From NCBI GenBank assembly GCA_900696645.1, contig CAADGV010000011.1, positions 59,524 through 123,523 on the forward strand: a stretch of 64,000 nucleotides of DNA, written 5' to 3'. The translations under genes were made by a program, and so were the position numbers. Each line of letters starts with the position of its first letter. The stretch's first letter is position 1. Below are positions 63,260 through 64,000 of this stretch, piece after piece. This stretch comes from an uncultured Chlorobiota bacterium. Lineage in GTDB: Bacteria; Bacteroidota; Ignavibacteria; UBA10030; UBA6906. The notes under the pieces are model-generated. The model was given only the letters and a program-made list of their open reading frames with translations. It did no database searches and was not told the origin of the DNA.

Positions 63260-63345
63260 TGTGGAGTTGATCGGGATCTCAGCCAGAGGCTGATACCTAC
63301 CCGTCCGGCAGGCGGGCGGGCGCCTTTGGCGCAGAACCGACGACC
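63260..63345 (-). pseudogene. tRNA-Ala 3'-half copy interrupted in the T-loop by a 55-nt hairpin-rich insert
   Basis: 63260-63278 matches 63362-63380 (1 mismatch), 63334-63345 matches 63381-63392; 63279-63333 is inserted exactly between them. Confidence 0.85.
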
Positions 63346-63363
63346 TTGCGTTTTCTCCATCTG

Positions 63364-63436
63364 TGGAGCTGATCGGGATCGAACCGACGACCTCCTCGTT
63401 GCGAACGAGGCGCTCTCCCAGCTGAGCTACAGCCCC
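63364..63436 (-). tRNA. tRNA-Ala (anticodon CGC)
   Basis: Minus strand GGGGCTGTAGCTCAGCTGGGAGAGCGCCTCGTTCGCAACGAGGAGGTCGTCGGTTCGATCCCGATCAGCTCCA; includes the G3:U70 pair typical of tRNA-Ala. Confidence 0.95.
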
Positions 63437-63466
63437 AATAGTTGCTTCTCCAGCGGACAAACCTAA

Positions 63467-63553
63467 TGCGCCTTTGGCGCAGAACCGACACCCTCCTCGT
63501 TGCGAACGAGGCGCTCTCCTCTACGAGCCGTAGGCCAACTGAGCTACAGCCCC
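63467..63553 (-). pseudogene. defective tRNA-Ala copy: D-loop hairpin insert, T-loop/3' end replaced by a hairpin
   Basis: 63482-63553 matches tRNA-Ala from G1 to the T-loop with a ~16-nt insert (TCTACGAGCCGTAGGC) in the D-loop; TGCGCCTTTGGCGCA (63467-63481) abuts at the T-loop and the acceptor 3' strand is absent. Confidence 0.88.
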
Positions 63554-63948
63554 AACTTGCTGTTCAAGATACAAAACTGTGCGAACCAACGCAAGGTAGA
63601 CTTTTTGAAAGAATTTACGTCGTTGGTTGCCAGGGTTTTCCCGCACACCGTGTTGGATTTTCCGTCACCAGACAATCTGAAACCCACAGCACAGAAACCA
63701 CTAATCAGTCGTTGTCTTTACGGAACAAGAGCAGAAAGGTTCCTGCAGGGATAATTCTCTCATGTCAATCAAATGAAGTGAGTTGAAGAACCGCATGACT
63801 TTCAAGTGGGTTAGTCATCGCCGGAGTCTTTGATTCCCTCCATTGTTGTGTTCCGGAGTTTCGCCCCTTTTGCTATCGTAAGTTCGTATCAAATGACCAT
63901 AGGAATATTTAGAATTAGCTATTTCCTTCACGAAAGGAGGATATTTCT

Positions 63949-64000
63949 ATGGCGCTATCCAACCCGAGCAAAGAGGGCTACGGGCTGAAACGTGTCGAAT
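63949..64000 (+). CDS. start of an unidentified CDS truncated by the window end
   Basis: AAAGGAGG RBS followed by ATG; MALSNPSKEGYGLKRVE.... Confidence 0.6.
   Translation, partial: MALSNPSKEGYGLKRVE

Noticed and set aside
63149-63460. 103-aa minus-strand ORF across the tRNA-Ala/SRP region
   Set aside because: Translation of tRNA-Ala, hairpin insert and SRP RNA; not a protein gene.
1-64000. CRISPR array, prophage or IS element
   Set aside because: No regularly spaced direct repeats, transposase, integrase or phage structural genes seen; the only mobile-like signals are the tRNA-associated ones reported.

Overview
The window is a mostly chromosomal, core-type region. I infer a Bacteroidota/Chlorobi/Ignavibacteria-like bacterium from Alternative Complex III, the HU-like + SPOR protein, and the general gene style; this was not tested. 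Main blocks: (1) 0.8-10.4 kb: two paralogous ~1000-aa proteins with receiver-like domains fused to a PPDK/PEP-synthase ATP-grasp domain, interleaved with two different glutamate dehydrogenases, a small Zn-ribbon protein and an orphan response regulator. (2) 14.2-15.6 kb: FKBP, a GIY-YIG nuclease gene and tRNA-Asp, with a duplicated and altered 3' end of the tRNA. (3) 16-35.4 kb: a contiguous respiratory cluster with an Rrf2 regulator (apparently frameshifted), a diheme cytochrome, narGHJI, two NarK-type transporters, a complete Alternative Complex III set (actABCDEF) and an outer-membrane porin, followed by a decayed moaA pseudogene. (4) 36-63 kb: housekeeping genes (aconitase with an H1-like basic tail, clpS, a BrnT/BrnA-like pair, alaS, gmhA-like, a sugar transferase, HU/SPOR operon, TPR protein, holA, PPIase, lolA, ftsK, comB, gcvT, rng). 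(5) 63.1-63.55 kb: SRP RNA and a tRNA-Ala(CGC) flanked by two defective tRNA-Ala-derived copies. The most unusual signal is that short hairpin sequences (5-7 bp stem, 3-nt loop) sit precisely inside the T-loop or D-loop of tRNA-derived copies at two loci 48 kb apart (tRNA-Asp and tRNA-Ala). At the tRNA-Asp locus, direct repeats of the tRNA 3' end plus terminator bracket a GIY-YIG nuclease gene. All statements come from reading the sequence and the supplied ORF track; no searches were run.
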